Shown in pieces: positions 8,170-16,474 of a stretch of 41,958 nucleotides of DNA. The position numbers and the translations under genes are program-made. How positions within the stretch are numbered: position 1 is the first letter of the stretch; every line of letters starts with the position of its first letter. The notes beneath the pieces are model-generated. The model saw only the letters and a program-made list of their open reading frames with translations, did no database searches and had not been told where the DNA came from. Source of the stretch: an uncultured Gammaproteobacteria bacterium (GTDB lineage Bacteria > Pseudomonadota > Gammaproteobacteria > Pseudomonadales > Pseudohongiellaceae); contig CAILUG010000021.1 of the NCBI GenBank assembly GCA_903837345.1, forward strand, positions 1 through 41,958, read 5' to 3'.

Positions 8170-9054
8170 ATGACCATAGGTTGGTATCCAGGCCACATGC
8201 ACAAGGCCCGCAAGGATATTACGTTAGCCCTGCAGCAAGTGGATGCCGTGCTGGAAATCGTCGATGCCCGCCTGCCCCATGCCAGCGAAAACCCGTTGCT
8301 GAACCAGCTGATAGGCAGCAAACCCCGCATCCGGGTACTCAACAAGGCTGACCTCGCCGACCCGGCAGTATCCGCCCGCTGGCTGAGTTACTACCGCGAG
8401 CAAGGCATTCCCGCCATGCTGTTTGAAAAGGAGGACAGTACTGCCCTCAAGAGTTTGCTGCGGAGGAGCACCTCCAGTCTGGAACACAAGGCCAGCCGCG
8501 CCAATCGTCTTATGATTGTCGGCATTCCCAATGTCGGCAAATCCACACTGATCAATCTTTTGGCCGGGCGCAAGATCGCCAAGGTGGGCGATGAGCCGGC
8601 GGTGACCAAGGCCCGGCAGGAAATACCGCTGGGCGAAGATCTGGTGCTGCTGGATACCCCGGGCATCCTGTGGCCCAAGCTGGAGGATCAGGAGGCAGCC
8701 TACCGACTGGCAGCCAGTGGTGCCATTCGTAATACTGCCTTTGAACTGGGCGATGTCGGCTTGTTCACGGTGCAATTCCTGCAGGAGCGCTACCCGCAAG
8801 CTGTGCGTGAGCGCTACCAGTTGAATCCTGACGGCATGACTCCGCTGGCCTTGCTGGAAGCGATTGGCAAAAAACGAGGCTGTCTGACCAAAGCCGGCAT
8901 TGATTTCACCAAGGCCGGCGAAGTGGTGGTCAATGACCTGCGCATGGGCAAACTGGGCCGGGTCAGTCTGGAAACGCCTGACGATATTCCTCCTGCTACA
9001 CCTGCTGAATCCAATGACCCCGCTTTCGCAACCCAGAGCTCCGATGCAAGCTGA
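8170..9054 (+). CDS. ylqF: Ribosome biogenesis GTPase YlqF (RbgA)
   Basis: A 294-aa circularly permuted GTPase. The G4 motif NKAD (58-61) comes before G1 GIPNVGKST (118-126) and G3 DTPG (162-165), the order that defines the YlqF/RbgA group. The N-terminal GWYPGHMHKA is a family signature. RbgA helps late assembly of the large ribosomal subunit. AAGGAG stands 5-6 bases before the ATG. The gene overlaps cobO by 11 bp. The last 25 residues, rich in Pro, Ala and Ser, are a disordered tail. Confidence 0.95.
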   Translation: MTIGWYPGHMHKARKDITLALQQVDAVLEIVDARLPHASENPLLNQLIGSKPRIRVLNKADLADPAVSARWLSYYREQGIPAMLFEKEDSTALKSLLRRSTSSLEHKASRANRLMIVGIPNVGKSTLINLLAGRKIAKVGDEPAVTKARQEIPLGEDLVLLDTPGILWPKLEDQEAAYRLAASGAIRNTAFELGDVGLFTVQFLQERYPQAVRERYQLNPDGMTPLALLEAIGKKRGCLTKAGIDFTKAGEVVVNDLRMGKLGRVSLETPDDIPPATPAESNDPAFATQSSDAS

Positions 9055-9640
9055 CAAATTCAACAAGACCATGGCACGGCAGAAAGCCAGCGTCGATGCC
9101 GGCATTGAACGTGCCAGCCAGGAGCAGAGTGTGATAGTGCTCCTTACCGGCGACGGCAAGGGCAAAACCACATCCGGCTTCGGTATGGTTTTCCGCGCCC
9201 TTGGCTATGGCCAACGGGTAGCGGTAGTGCAATTCATCAAAGGAACACAGGCGTCTGGTGAAGAGTTGCTGCTGCGCAACAATTTTCCCGAAGTACCCCT
9301 GGTACAGATGGGTACCGGCTTTACCTGGGATACCCAGAATCATGCAGCAGACCAGGCTGCGGCAGTAAGCACCTGGCAGGCGGCCGGGGCTTTCCTGAAA
9401 AATCCGTCACTGGACGTGCTGCTGCTGGATGAACTCACCTACATGCTCGCCTACAAATTTCTCGACGAAGCCTCCGTGTTGAGCGCACTACACCAGCGTT
9501 CACCGCAACTGAGTGTCATCATTACCGGACGCGGCGGCGGCACTGGCCTGCGCGAACTGGCTGATACTGTCAGCGAAGTGAAGAATGTGAAACATGCCTA
9601 TGATGCAGGCATCAAGGCGCGACTTGGCATTGACTACTGA
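9044..9640 (+). CDS. cobO: Cob(I)yrinic acid a,c-diamide adenosyltransferase (corrinoid adenosyltransferase, BtuR/CobO type)
   Basis: A 198-aa ATP:corrinoid adenosyltransferase that makes the Co-C bond of adenosylcobalamin. The P-loop TGDGKGKTTS (35-44), the VAVVQFIKG segment and LLLDELTYML identify the CobO/BtuR family (E. coli BtuR is 196 aa). The ATG at 9044 lies inside the end of ylqF, so translation is probably coupled; the ribosome-binding site is weak. No other cobalamin synthesis gene is nearby, which suggests a salvage role. The longer in-frame extension upstream lies within ylqF and is not used. Confidence 0.94.
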   Translation: MQADKFNKTMARQKASVDAGIERASQEQSVIVLLTGDGKGKTTSGFGMVFRALGYGQRVAVVQFIKGTQASGEELLLRNNFPEVPLVQMGTGFTWDTQNHAADQAAAVSTWQAAGAFLKNPSLDVLLLDELTYMLAYKFLDEASVLSALHQRSPQLSVIITGRGGGTGLRELADTVSEVKNVKHAYDAGIKARLGIDY

Positions 9641-9657
9641 GTCAGTGATCAGCGCGA

Positions 9658-10785
9658 TCAGATGACCTTGTCCAGTGCGGACGCCAATTGCGCCACAGTG
9701 CGGTCGATGTTCTGCAATTTGTCGAGCCCGAACAGCCCGACCCGAAATGTCCTGAAATCTGCCCGCTCATCGCACTGCAACGGCACGCCTGCCGCTATTT
9801 GCAATCCCTGCGCAAGAAACTTGCGGCCGTTTTGCAAATCAGCATCGCTGGTGTAGCTGACGACCACACAGGGGGCCTTGAAGCCCTCGGCAGCCACACT
9901 GACAAAACCTTTGCTTTCCATCAGTGCCCTCACCTTGTTGCCCAACTCCTGCTGTTTTTGCTTGAGTTCAGCAAAACCATAAGCTTTGGTTTCCCGCATC
10001 AGATCACGGAATATGCGCAAACTGTCGGTGGGCATGGTGGTGTGATAAGCGTGGCCGCCGTTTTCGTAGGCTTCCATGATTTGCAGCCATTTGCCGAGGT
10101 CGCACGCAAAACTGGTGCTGGTGGTAACCCGGGTACGTTCCACTGCGCGCGCACTGAACATCACCAGTCCACAGCAGGGAGAAGCACTCCAGCCTTTTTG
10201 CGGTGCGCTGACCAGCACATCGATACCGAGCTTTTTCATGTCCAGCCAGATGGTGCCGGAGGCGATGCAATCGATTACCAGCAAGCCGCCAACTTCATGA
10301 ACCGCGTCAGCCATTGCCTTGATATAACTGTCGGGCAGGATCATGCCGCAGGAAGTTTCCACATGCGGCGCAAACACCACGGCCGGCTTTTCCGACTTGA
10401 TGGTGGCCACCACTTCTGCAAGCGGGTACGGCGCAAACGGAGACCGGGAAGCGTCCTGTTGCTGGCGGGCTTTCAGCACGATGGTTTTCGACGGAATGCT
10501 GCCCATCTCCAGGATCTGGCTCCAGCGATACGAGAACCAGCCATTGCGGATTACCAGACAGGTTTGCGCGGTGCCGAACTGGCGGGCAACAGCCTCCATG
10601 CCAAAGGTTCCACTGCCAGGCACAATGGCGACACCGTCAGCCTGATAGACCTCCTTCAGCAACGCCGAGCATTCCCGCATCACAGCCTGGAAGGATTGCG
10701 ACATGTGATTGAGGGCGCGGTCGGTATAAACCACGGAATATTCAAGCAGACCATCGGGGTCTACATTGGGGAGCAAGCCGGGCAT
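9658..10785 (-). CDS. Class V aminotransferase (serine/alanine-glyoxylate type)
   Basis: A 375-aa PLP enzyme of fold type I, class V. Visible are the GSGTFGMEA phosphate-cup region (57-65), HVETSCG (141-147), the cofactor Asp in VIDCIASG and the Schiff-base lysine K197 in SAPQKGWSASP. This is the pattern of alanine-glyoxylate / serine-pyruvate / (S)-ureidoglycine aminotransferases; the exact substrate is not fixed by sequence. The ATG at 10785 gives the family-typical MPGLLPNVDP start. An ATG-less 20-codon extension upstream runs through candidate operator repeats and is not used. It is divergent from the decarboxylase gene at 10962. No purine or photorespiration genes adjoin. Confidence 0.85.
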   Translation of the reverse strand: MPGLLPNVDPDGLLEYSVVYTDRALNHMSQSFQAVMRECSALLKEVYQADGVAIVPGSGTFGMEAVARQFGTAQTCLVIRNGWFSYRWSQILEMGSIPSKTIVLKARQQQDASRSPFAPYPLAEVVATIKSEKPAVVFAPHVETSCGMILPDSYIKAMADAVHEVGGLLVIDCIASGTIWLDMKKLGIDVLVSAPQKGWSASPCCGLVMFSARAVERTRVTTSTSFACDLGKWLQIMEAYENGGHAYHTTMPTDSLRIFRDLMRETKAYGFAELKQKQQELGNKVRALMESKGFVSVAAEGFKAPCVVVSYTSDADLQNGRKFLAQGLQIAAGVPLQCDERADFRTFRVGLFGLDKLQNIDRTVAQLASALDKVI

Positions 10786-10797
10786 GGGGGGGTATCC

Positions 10798-10826
10798 TGT
10801 TAACTGCAATGTGCCAATGTTAACTG
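10798..10826. promoter_or_regulatory. Two TGTTAACTG repeats spaced by 20 bp, candidate operator of the aminotransferase
   Basis: The 9-mer TGTTAACTG occurs at 10798-10806 and 10818-10826, exactly 20 bp apart (two helical turns), each centred on the palindrome GTTAAC. They lie 13 to 41 bp upstream of the aminotransferase start. Sites in phase on one DNA face suit cooperative binding of a regulator dimer pair. This is seen in the sequence; function is inferred. Confidence 0.45.
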
Positions 10827-10905
10827 TGCCCTGCGAGAAAAGCACGCCACCAGCATGCTTCTGCAGAGCAGGAGCGAGCCTGCAATGCGCGACAACCGAC
10901 AGACC

Positions 10906-10929
10906 ATGATATCAGCCGGGAAATATCAT
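10906..10929. promoter_or_regulatory. Inverted repeat ATGATAT-N10-ATATCAT, candidate operator of the decarboxylase
   Basis: A perfect 7-bp inverted repeat with a 10-bp centre lies 33 bp before the GTG of the decarboxylase-like gene. The arm centres are 17 bp apart, within the usual range for helix-turn-helix dimers. No strong sigma-70 boxes are visible around it. The role as an operator is inferred. Confidence 0.4.
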
Positions 10930-10961
10930 CCGATTTGGTGAAAAATCAATGAGGATTCCTG

Positions 10962-12026
10962 GTGAGCAACAAGAGCAGCACCGCCACTACGGCCCGCGCA
11001 GAACAACAACCCATAGTCGGGGAGTTGATAGAGCTTCTCAAGTCCAGACCGGACCTCGCGCAAGCACTCGAACAATCAATCAGCAAAGCCGCGTGCCCGG
11101 ATGTTGCAACCCTTGCACAATACAACGATTTTCTGAACGGAATGGTCACACTGATTCCAACGGACAGGAATCTGAACCACCTGCTCCTGAAATTCTATTA
11201 CCTGATCGACCTGTCCCCGCACAAACTCCTGCAAACAGATGCATCGTTTCAGCAGTGGAGCTGCAAGTTCGCGAGGGATTGGGGCACTTTTCTCGATACA
11301 ACGGCATCAGCCAGCGGAATTACAAGTTTCTACACCAATCCCGGCTACCACATTGATGACTACTGCGAGGCACCAAGCGGATGGCTGACGTTCAACCAGT
11401 TTTTCGCGAGACAGGCCCGGCCGGGAAAACGACCGGTAGACAGCCTGTGCGACGACAGTGTGATCGTTGCTCCCGCGGACAGTGTATTCAAAGGGCATTG
11501 GCAGATCGAAAACGACTCGAAAATTACCGTAAAGGGATTGACGTGGTCGGTTATCGACCTGCTTGAGGGCAGTCCTTACCAGAACAAGTTTCGGGGCGGA
11601 GTGTTCACGCACAGCTTTCTGGACGTCAATGACTACCACCGGTTCCACGTCCCCGTTCGAGGAGTGGTCAAGGAGGTACGCAATATTCCAGGCAATGTGA
11701 TCATGGACGTGATCAGGCACCAGGACGGATCACTCCATGGCGTTGATGGAACCGGTTACCAGTTCACCCAGGATCGCGGCCTGGTCATCATCGATTCACC
11801 ATTGGGAACGGTAGCGGTATTGCCGATCGGAATGGCGCAGGTTTCTTCGGTAAACCTGACAGCACAAGTGGGAGCGCAACTCGTCAAGGGAGAGGAGTTC
11901 GGATTCTTTGCGTTTGGTGGTTCCGATATCGTGACCTTGTACGAGGCTGGCAGGGTCGAATTTGATGCAAAGATCGGTACGCATTACAACCAGGGCAAGG
12001 CTATCGGTCACGCTGTCAGCCGCTGA
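10962..12026 (+). CDS. Soluble phosphatidylserine-decarboxylase-like enzyme (PsiD-type architecture)
   Basis: A 354-aa protein of the phosphatidylserine decarboxylase family, whose members cut themselves at a serine to form a pyruvoyl cofactor. The core shows DVNDYHRFH (221-229), VLPIGMAQVSSV, and the self-cleavage site FGGS with S321, followed by a short alpha chain. Residues 20-140 form a helical N-terminal domain, and GWLTFNQFFARQARPGKRPV (140-159) follows. This order resembles the fungal tryptophan decarboxylase PsiD and related soluble enzymes more than membrane Psd, and no transmembrane segment is seen. The substrate may therefore be an amino acid rather than phosphatidylserine. GTG start at 10962 with GAGG upstream. 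A 9-bp palindrome spans the stop codon. It is convergent with the C13 peptidase. Confidence 0.78.
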   Translation: MSNKSSTATTARAEQQPIVGELIELLKSRPDLAQALEQSISKAACPDVATLAQYNDFLNGMVTLIPTDRNLNHLLLKFYYLIDLSPHKLLQTDASFQQWSCKFARDWGTFLDTTASASGITSFYTNPGYHIDDYCEAPSGWLTFNQFFARQARPGKRPVDSLCDDSVIVAPADSVFKGHWQIENDSKITVKGLTWSVIDLLEGSPYQNKFRGGVFTHSFLDVNDYHRFHVPVRGVVKEVRNIPGNVIMDVIRHQDGSLHGVDGTGYQFTQDRGLVIIDSPLGTVAVLPIGMAQVSSVNLTAQVGAQLVKGEEFGFFAFGGSDIVTLYEAGRVEFDAKIGTHYNQGKAIGHAVSR

Positions 12027-12030
12027 CAGC
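12012..12030. repeat. Palindrome across the decarboxylase stop codon
   Basis: GCTGTCAGC, one base, then GCTGACAGC forms a perfect 9-bp hairpin that contains the TGA stop (12024-12026). It lies between two convergent genes 41 bp apart. There is no T-run after it in either direction, so it is not a standard intrinsic terminator. It may protect the mRNA 3' end or be an incidental dyad. Confidence 0.35.
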
Positions 12031-12067
12031 CTGCCCTGCGGCTGCTATTGAACGCTGGTACGGGTGG

Positions 12068-12841
12068 TTAAAACGTTCTCCGCGTGGCAGGGTCAGCGGC
12101 TGCGTCAAGTGCGGGCAGTGCCAAACTGCGCATATTGGGGCCAAAGTAGACTTGTGGTTTCGACGCGGGATAATCATTTTTTCTTTCAGCCTGGTAGACG
12201 CAATTCTTGACATCGTCAGCCAGGAACCCCCAGTTGTTGTGACGCGGCCAGGCATCCATGAAGCACTGGTCAAAAAATGTATAGCGCAGGTTGTTTGAGC
12301 ACCCGAAGGACGGCAAATTCGCAGCACTCGCAGTCAGGACAATGCGCTCCTGCCGGGTAATGCCTGGACGCATATAGGTGCCGCTGAAACAGGCGGAAAC
12401 CACGAGTATCGTCGGCCGCCCTGCGCAGGGGTTCAGCATAGCCTCCAACCGCGTTGGCCTTACGAAATTCATGGGCACATCTGCCGACATCGCAATGCCG
12501 TCAGGGGAGCCATGCCCTGTCAAATAGACCAGACAGCCCTCTCCCTCCTGTGGTCTGAGCGTGGCCAGTGAGCGCTCAAGCCCCAGCAAACCGCTGGCTG
12601 GCCACCGGTCATCCATGCTGGCATGCAGTTCTGTAAACGAGGCAATATCGCTATGCCCCTTGAGCAGCCTGGCGAAATCATTGACGAAGTTATCAAAGAC
12701 GTTTTGCTCATTTCCAACGGCCGCGAGCACCACGTGCCAATGGGTATTGCTGTCCGCCTGCAGATCGCCCTGCTCTGCGCCAGCAGTACCAGACAGTGAT
12801 GCACAAAACAGCCAACAAATGAGGATGGTTTTCACAGGCAT
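12068..12841 (-). CDS. Exported C13-family (legumain/caspase-fold) cysteine peptidase
   Basis: A 257-aa protein with a signal peptide (hydrophobic 4-20, cut near GTAGA-EQ). The catalytic pair of clan CD is clear: His110 in LTGHGSPDG and Cys151 in VVSACFSGTYM. These are followed by the VLTASAANLPSFGCSNN stretch shared by bacterial C13 peptidases. It would act in the periplasm or outside. Eukaryotic C13 members are legumain and the GPI transamidase Gpi8; the substrates of bacterial members are largely unknown. The protein carries little beyond the catalytic domain and no anchor. It is convergent with the decarboxylase and lies just downstream of the EF-G2 gene on the same strand. Confidence 0.82.
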   Translation of the reverse strand: MPVKTILICWLFCASLSGTAGAEQGDLQADSNTHWHVVLAAVGNEQNVFDNFVNDFARLLKGHSDIASFTELHASMDDRWPASGLLGLERSLATLRPQEGEGCLVYLTGHGSPDGIAMSADVPMNFVRPTRLEAMLNPCAGRPTILVVSACFSGTYMRPGITRQERIVLTASAANLPSFGCSNNLRYTFFDQCFMDAWPRHNNWGFLADDVKNCVYQAERKNDYPASKPQVYFGPNMRSLALPALDAAADPATRRTF

Positions 12842-12893
12842 GGCTCACCCACGTCACACAGGTCCATTGAAAAGGGTGAGTCTATCATCGCCA

Positions 12894-12917
12894 CCCTGCC
12901 CGTTTTAACAGGCAGGG
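12894..12917. repeat. Hairpin between EF-G2 and the C13 peptidase
   Basis: CCCTGCC and GGCAGGG (7 bp) flank a 10-base loop, 27 bp beyond the EF-G2 stop. On the minus strand, the direction of EF-G2, no T-run follows. On the plus strand CAATTTTC follows. It may act as a weak or Rho-assisted terminator or an mRNA end stabiliser for EF-G2. Confidence 0.35.
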
Positions 12918-12943
12918 CAATTTTCAAAGCAAGCTGAAAAGAT

Positions 12944-15043
12944 TTACTTCTTGGCCGCTGCTGCTGCCGCTTTCTTTTCTTTCTCTCTTGCAATTACAGC
13001 TTCAGAGACATTGTTCGGGCATGGAGAGTAGTGGGAAAACTCCATTGAGAACTGGCCGCGACCTGAAGTCATGGTACGCAAGGTGCTGATGTAGCCAAAC
13101 ATGTCGGCTAGTGGCACATTGGCTTTGATACGCACACCGGTAAGGTTCTTTTCCTGATCCAGAATCATGCCACGACGGCGGTTCAAGTCGCCAATCACAT
13201 CACCTACGTGATCTTCGGGGCTGTAGACGTCCACCTTCATGATCGGCTCAAGCAGTTGCGGCCCGGCTTTCGGCATGGTTTGACGGAAGGCAGCTTTGGC
13301 CGCGATTTCAAACGCAATGGCCGAGGAGTCAACGGCGTGGTAGGCGCCGTCGATCAGATCGACTTCCACGTCCAATACCGGGAAGCCCGCCAGTGGGCCG
13401 GTTGGCATCATCAGCCTGAAGCCTTTCTCAACGGCAGGATGGAATTCCTTGGGAACACTACCGCCCACAATCGATGAAATAAACGTGAAGCCGGAGTTGG
13501 GCTCGCCCGGGCGGATGATGTAGTCAATCTTGCCGTACTGGCCCGAACCACCTGATTGTTTCTTGTGGGTGTAACTGTCTTCGATCGCGCGGGTAATGGT
13601 TTCGCGGTAAGCAACCTGCGGCTGGCCTACTATCAATTCAACACCGTAAGTACGCTTCAGAATGTCGACTTTGATGTCCAGGTGCAATTCACCCATGCCT
13701 TTGAGGATTATCTCACCTGAATCTATATCGGTTTCAACGCGGAAAGTCGGATCTTCTGCCACCATTTTGCCAATGGCAATGCCCATTTTCTCGGTGGAAC
13801 CTTTGTCTTTTGGCGTCACAGAAATGGAGATTACCGGCTCAGGGAACACCATGGCCTCAAGCGTACACTCGTGTTTCGGATCGCAAAGCGTATGACCGGT
13901 TTGCACGTTCTTCATGCCCACGATGGCGATAATGTCGCCGGCTTCAGCATGGCTCAGTTCGTTACGTTCATTCGCTTGCATCTCAACCATGCGGCCTACA
14001 CGGTCGGTCTTGCCGGTAAACGAGTTGAGGATGGTGTCACCCTTGTTCAACACACCGGAGTAGATACGGCAGAAAGTCAAAGCGCCGAAACGGTCATCCA
14101 TGATCTTGAATGCCAGGGCACGGAATGGCTCATCAGCTGACACGATGGCGAATTTGCCGTTTGGATGGCCTTCTGCGTCAGTCAACGGCTGCGGATTAAC
14201 TTCGTTGGGAGCAGGCAGATAATCAACAACTGCGTCGAGCAAAAGCTGCATGCCCTTGTTTTTGAAAGCGGAACCGCAGTAGGTAGGGAAGTAAACCAGG
14301 TCACGTGTGCCCTTGCGGATACAACGTTTGATTTCTGCTTCGGAAATTTCTTCGCCTTCCAGGAACTTCATCAATACTTCGTCATCGACTTCGACCGCAG
14401 TTTCTACCAACTGGTTGCGATACAGTTCCACTTCATCAACCATATCGGCCGGTACGTCAGTAACCTGGTAGTTTTCCGGTTGGCCGGTTTCATCCCAAAT
14501 GTAGGCTTTACGGGCCAGGATATCGATCACACCCACGAAAGTGTCTTCGAAACCGATTGGCAAGGTCATGATCAAGGGGGTCGCGCCCAGAACCTTCTTG
14601 ACCTGCGCCGTTACTTTCAGGAAGTCGGCACCAATACGGTCCAGTTTGTTCACGAAAATCAGACGCGCCACTTTGGAGTCGTTCGCGTAACGCCAGTTGG
14701 TTTCTGACTGTGGCTCTACCCCGCCGGAACCACAGAACACGCCGATACCGCCATCAAGTACTTTCAATGAGCGATACACCTCCACTGTGAAGTCAACGTG
14801 GCCGGGGGTATCAATGACGTTGAAACGGGTGCCTTTCCAGAAACAGCTCACGGCAGCCGACTGGATGGTGATGCCGCGCTCGGCTTCCTGGACCATGAAA
14901 TCGGTCGTCGTTTCACCATCGTGAACCTCACCGATTTTGTGGATTCTGCCGGTCAGCTTGAGGATGCGCTCGGTAGTAGTGGTTTTGCCGGCATCAACGT
15001 GGGCGAAGATACCAATGTTTCTGTAAAGGGATAAATCAGTCAT
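12944..15043 (-). CDS. fusA: Elongation factor G, second (EF-G2) type
   Basis: A 699-aa translational GTPase that drives ribosomal translocation or ribosome recycling. GTPase motifs are [12 protein letters not shown] (G1), RGITIQSA (G2), [10 protein letters not shown] (G3) and [12 protein letters not shown] (G4), followed by the usual EF-G domains II-V. The wording [16 protein letters not shown] and the [13 protein letters not shown] start match the EF-G2 paralogue of Shewanella and Vibrio rather than the str-operon copy. It stands alone here, without rpsL, rpsG or tuf, which also points to the paralogue. The ATG at 15043 is preceded by AGAGAA; an upstream extension is not used. It ends in a lysine- and alanine-rich tail. 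Confidence 0.92.
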   Translation of the reverse strand: MTDLSLYRNIGIFAHVDAGKTTTTERILKLTGRIHKIGEVHDGETTTDFMVQEAERGITIQSAAVSCFWKGTRFNVIDTPGHVDFTVEVYRSLKVLDGGIGVFCGSGGVEPQSETNWRYANDSKVARLIFVNKLDRIGADFLKVTAQVKKVLGATPLIMTLPIGFEDTFVGVIDILARKAYIWDETGQPENYQVTDVPADMVDEVELYRNQLVETAVEVDDEVLMKFLEGEEISEAEIKRCIRKGTRDLVYFPTYCGSAFKNKGMQLLLDAVVDYLPAPNEVNPQPLTDAEGHPNGKFAIVSADEPFRALAFKIMDDRFGALTFCRIYSGVLNKGDTILNSFTGKTDRVGRMVEMQANERNELSHAEAGDIIAIVGMKNVQTGHTLCDPKHECTLEAMVFPEPVISISVTPKDKGSTEKMGIAIGKMVAEDPTFRVETDIDSGEIILKGMGELHLDIKVDILKRTYGVELIVGQPQVAYRETITRAIEDSYTHKKQSGGSGQYGKIDYIIRPGEPNSGFTFISSIVGGSVPKEFHPAVEKGFRLMMPTGPLAGFPVLDVEVDLIDGAYHAVDSSAIAFEIAAKAAFRQTMPKAGPQLLEPIMKVDVYSPEDHVGDVIGDLNRRRGMILDQEKNLTGVRIKANVPLADMFGYISTLRTMTSGRGQFSMEFSHYSPCPNNVSEAVIAREKEKKAAAAAAKK

Positions 15044-15217
15044 AGCGTTCTCTAAAAGCTGGGGTGAAAATGGCGGTGCACGATACACTAAATCACTCCA
15101 ATTTGCCCGTCAGGTATGGAAGCAAAACAGCACTTTTCGCATGATTCACGCCTTGACTGCCTCCCAACACCTGCATTACCCGTCCTTACCCCCTGTTTAA
15201 CCCGGATGCCTTGATTG

Positions 15218-16459
15218 ATGTTTACCCCCCTGATTCCCGACGGCAGTGCCCCTGCTTCAGCTGTCCCCGACGCCACCGCGCGCTTCCTGCACCAATTGGC
15301 AAAGTCGCTGGCCGACGGCAGTTTCGTCAAGCTGGTGCTGGGGAAGCCCCAGCGCAAAGAGGAAGACGCTCAACTGGAACGGGTCACTGCACGTACTGTG
15401 GTACTCAAGGGCGAACCGCAAATCAGTCTGCTTTGGCACTATCAGACCCGGGATATCACCAAGAACCATCCCCCTGCAGAACTGCTGGCCCTGTTGCAGG
15501 AGTGGCTTGGCCAGCGTTTTTTGCAGGCCCATCTGCAGACACGAAGCGAGGAGCTGCAACTGGCATACAGCCGCAAGGGCCGGCCCAGCCTGCGGGTTGG
15601 CAGGCTGGCGGCACCGGACTTGCCAAAGCAGGCAGACCATGACCGTACCAAACTGCGCCACTGCGAACTCGATCGCCCCTTCTGGGATGACCTGGGCCTG
15701 ACCCATGAACTGAAGGGTGTGCGGACGCTGGTGCCGGCGATGTCGCGCAAATGGAAGCAGATCAACCACTTTATCGAGGTTTTCGACGCCGCATTGAAAA
15801 ACTCGCGACTGGCTGACAGCCCGGCTGTGCATATCGTCGATTTCGGCTCGGGCAAGGGGTATCTGACCTTTGCCATGTATGACTGGCTGCGCATGCAGGG
15901 CAAGGATGCAGAGGTTACCGGTGTTGAGCTGCGCGACGACATGGTCAAGCTGTGCAGCGCTACAGCTGCACGCCTTGACCTGAAGGGTCTGCGCTTCGAA
16001 CAGGGTGACGTGCGCAGTTACACGCCTGCGCGGCTGGATGTGATGATCGCCCTGCATGCCTGTGATACTGCGACCGACTTCGCCATCCACCTGGGCCTGC
16101 GTGCAGGTGCCGCCATCATCATGTGCTCACCCTGCTGCCACAAGCAACTGCGCCCGCAGATGGCGAGTCCGGCCGTGTTGCGCCCGCTGCTGCAGCATGG
16201 CATCCATCTGGGCCAGGAGGCGGAGATGGTGACTGATGGCCTGCGCGCGCTGCTGCTGGAAGCCGAAGGCTACGACACCCGCATCTTCGAGTTCGTGTCG
16301 CTGGAGCACACCAGCAAGAACAAGATGATTCTGGCAGTGAAGCGTCCGCAAGCGCTGAGTCAGGCGCGGCGCGCCGAACTGTTGACGCAAATCGCCGATA
16401 TCAAACGCTTTTACGGCGTGCGCGAGCAGGCGCTGGAAACGCTGCTGTGCACTGCTTGA
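15218..16459 (+). CDS. SAM-dependent methyltransferase of the GSTCD/TRMT13-like (Methyltransf_32) group
   Basis: A 413-aa protein. The C-terminal half has a class I SAM-binding fold with motif I VDFGSGKGYLTFAM, an acidic strand-2 end (GVELRDD), ALHACDTATD and CSPCCHKQLRPQ. The last two are conserved in the Methyltransf_32 group, which includes human GSTCD and is related to the tRNA methylase TRM13. The cysteine pair CC-H could bind metal. The N-terminal 150 residues, with basic WHYQTRDITKNHP and YSRKGRPSLRV, may bind nucleic acid. The substrate is unknown, but an RNA is plausible. The ATG at 15218 is preferred over a TTG one codon earlier. It is divergent from EF-G2 and convergent with the aldehyde dehydrogenase. 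Confidence 0.78.
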   Translation: MFTPLIPDGSAPASAVPDATARFLHQLAKSLADGSFVKLVLGKPQRKEEDAQLERVTARTVVLKGEPQISLLWHYQTRDITKNHPPAELLALLQEWLGQRFLQAHLQTRSEELQLAYSRKGRPSLRVGRLAAPDLPKQADHDRTKLRHCELDRPFWDDLGLTHELKGVRTLVPAMSRKWKQINHFIEVFDAALKNSRLADSPAVHIVDFGSGKGYLTFAMYDWLRMQGKDAEVTGVELRDDMVKLCSATAARLDLKGLRFEQGDVRSYTPARLDVMIALHACDTATDFAIHLGLRAGAAIIMCSPCCHKQLRPQMASPAVLRPLLQHGIHLGQEAEMVTDGLRALLLEAEGYDTRIFEFVSLEHTSKNKMILAVKRPQALSQARRAELLTQIADIKRFYGVREQALETLLCTA

Positions 16460-16474
16460 TCAGCGCCTGCCTGA

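Noticed and set aside
9688-10803. Open frame of 371 codons opposite the class V aminotransferase
   Set aside because: Shadow of a gene with a clear PLP lysine; no domain of its own.
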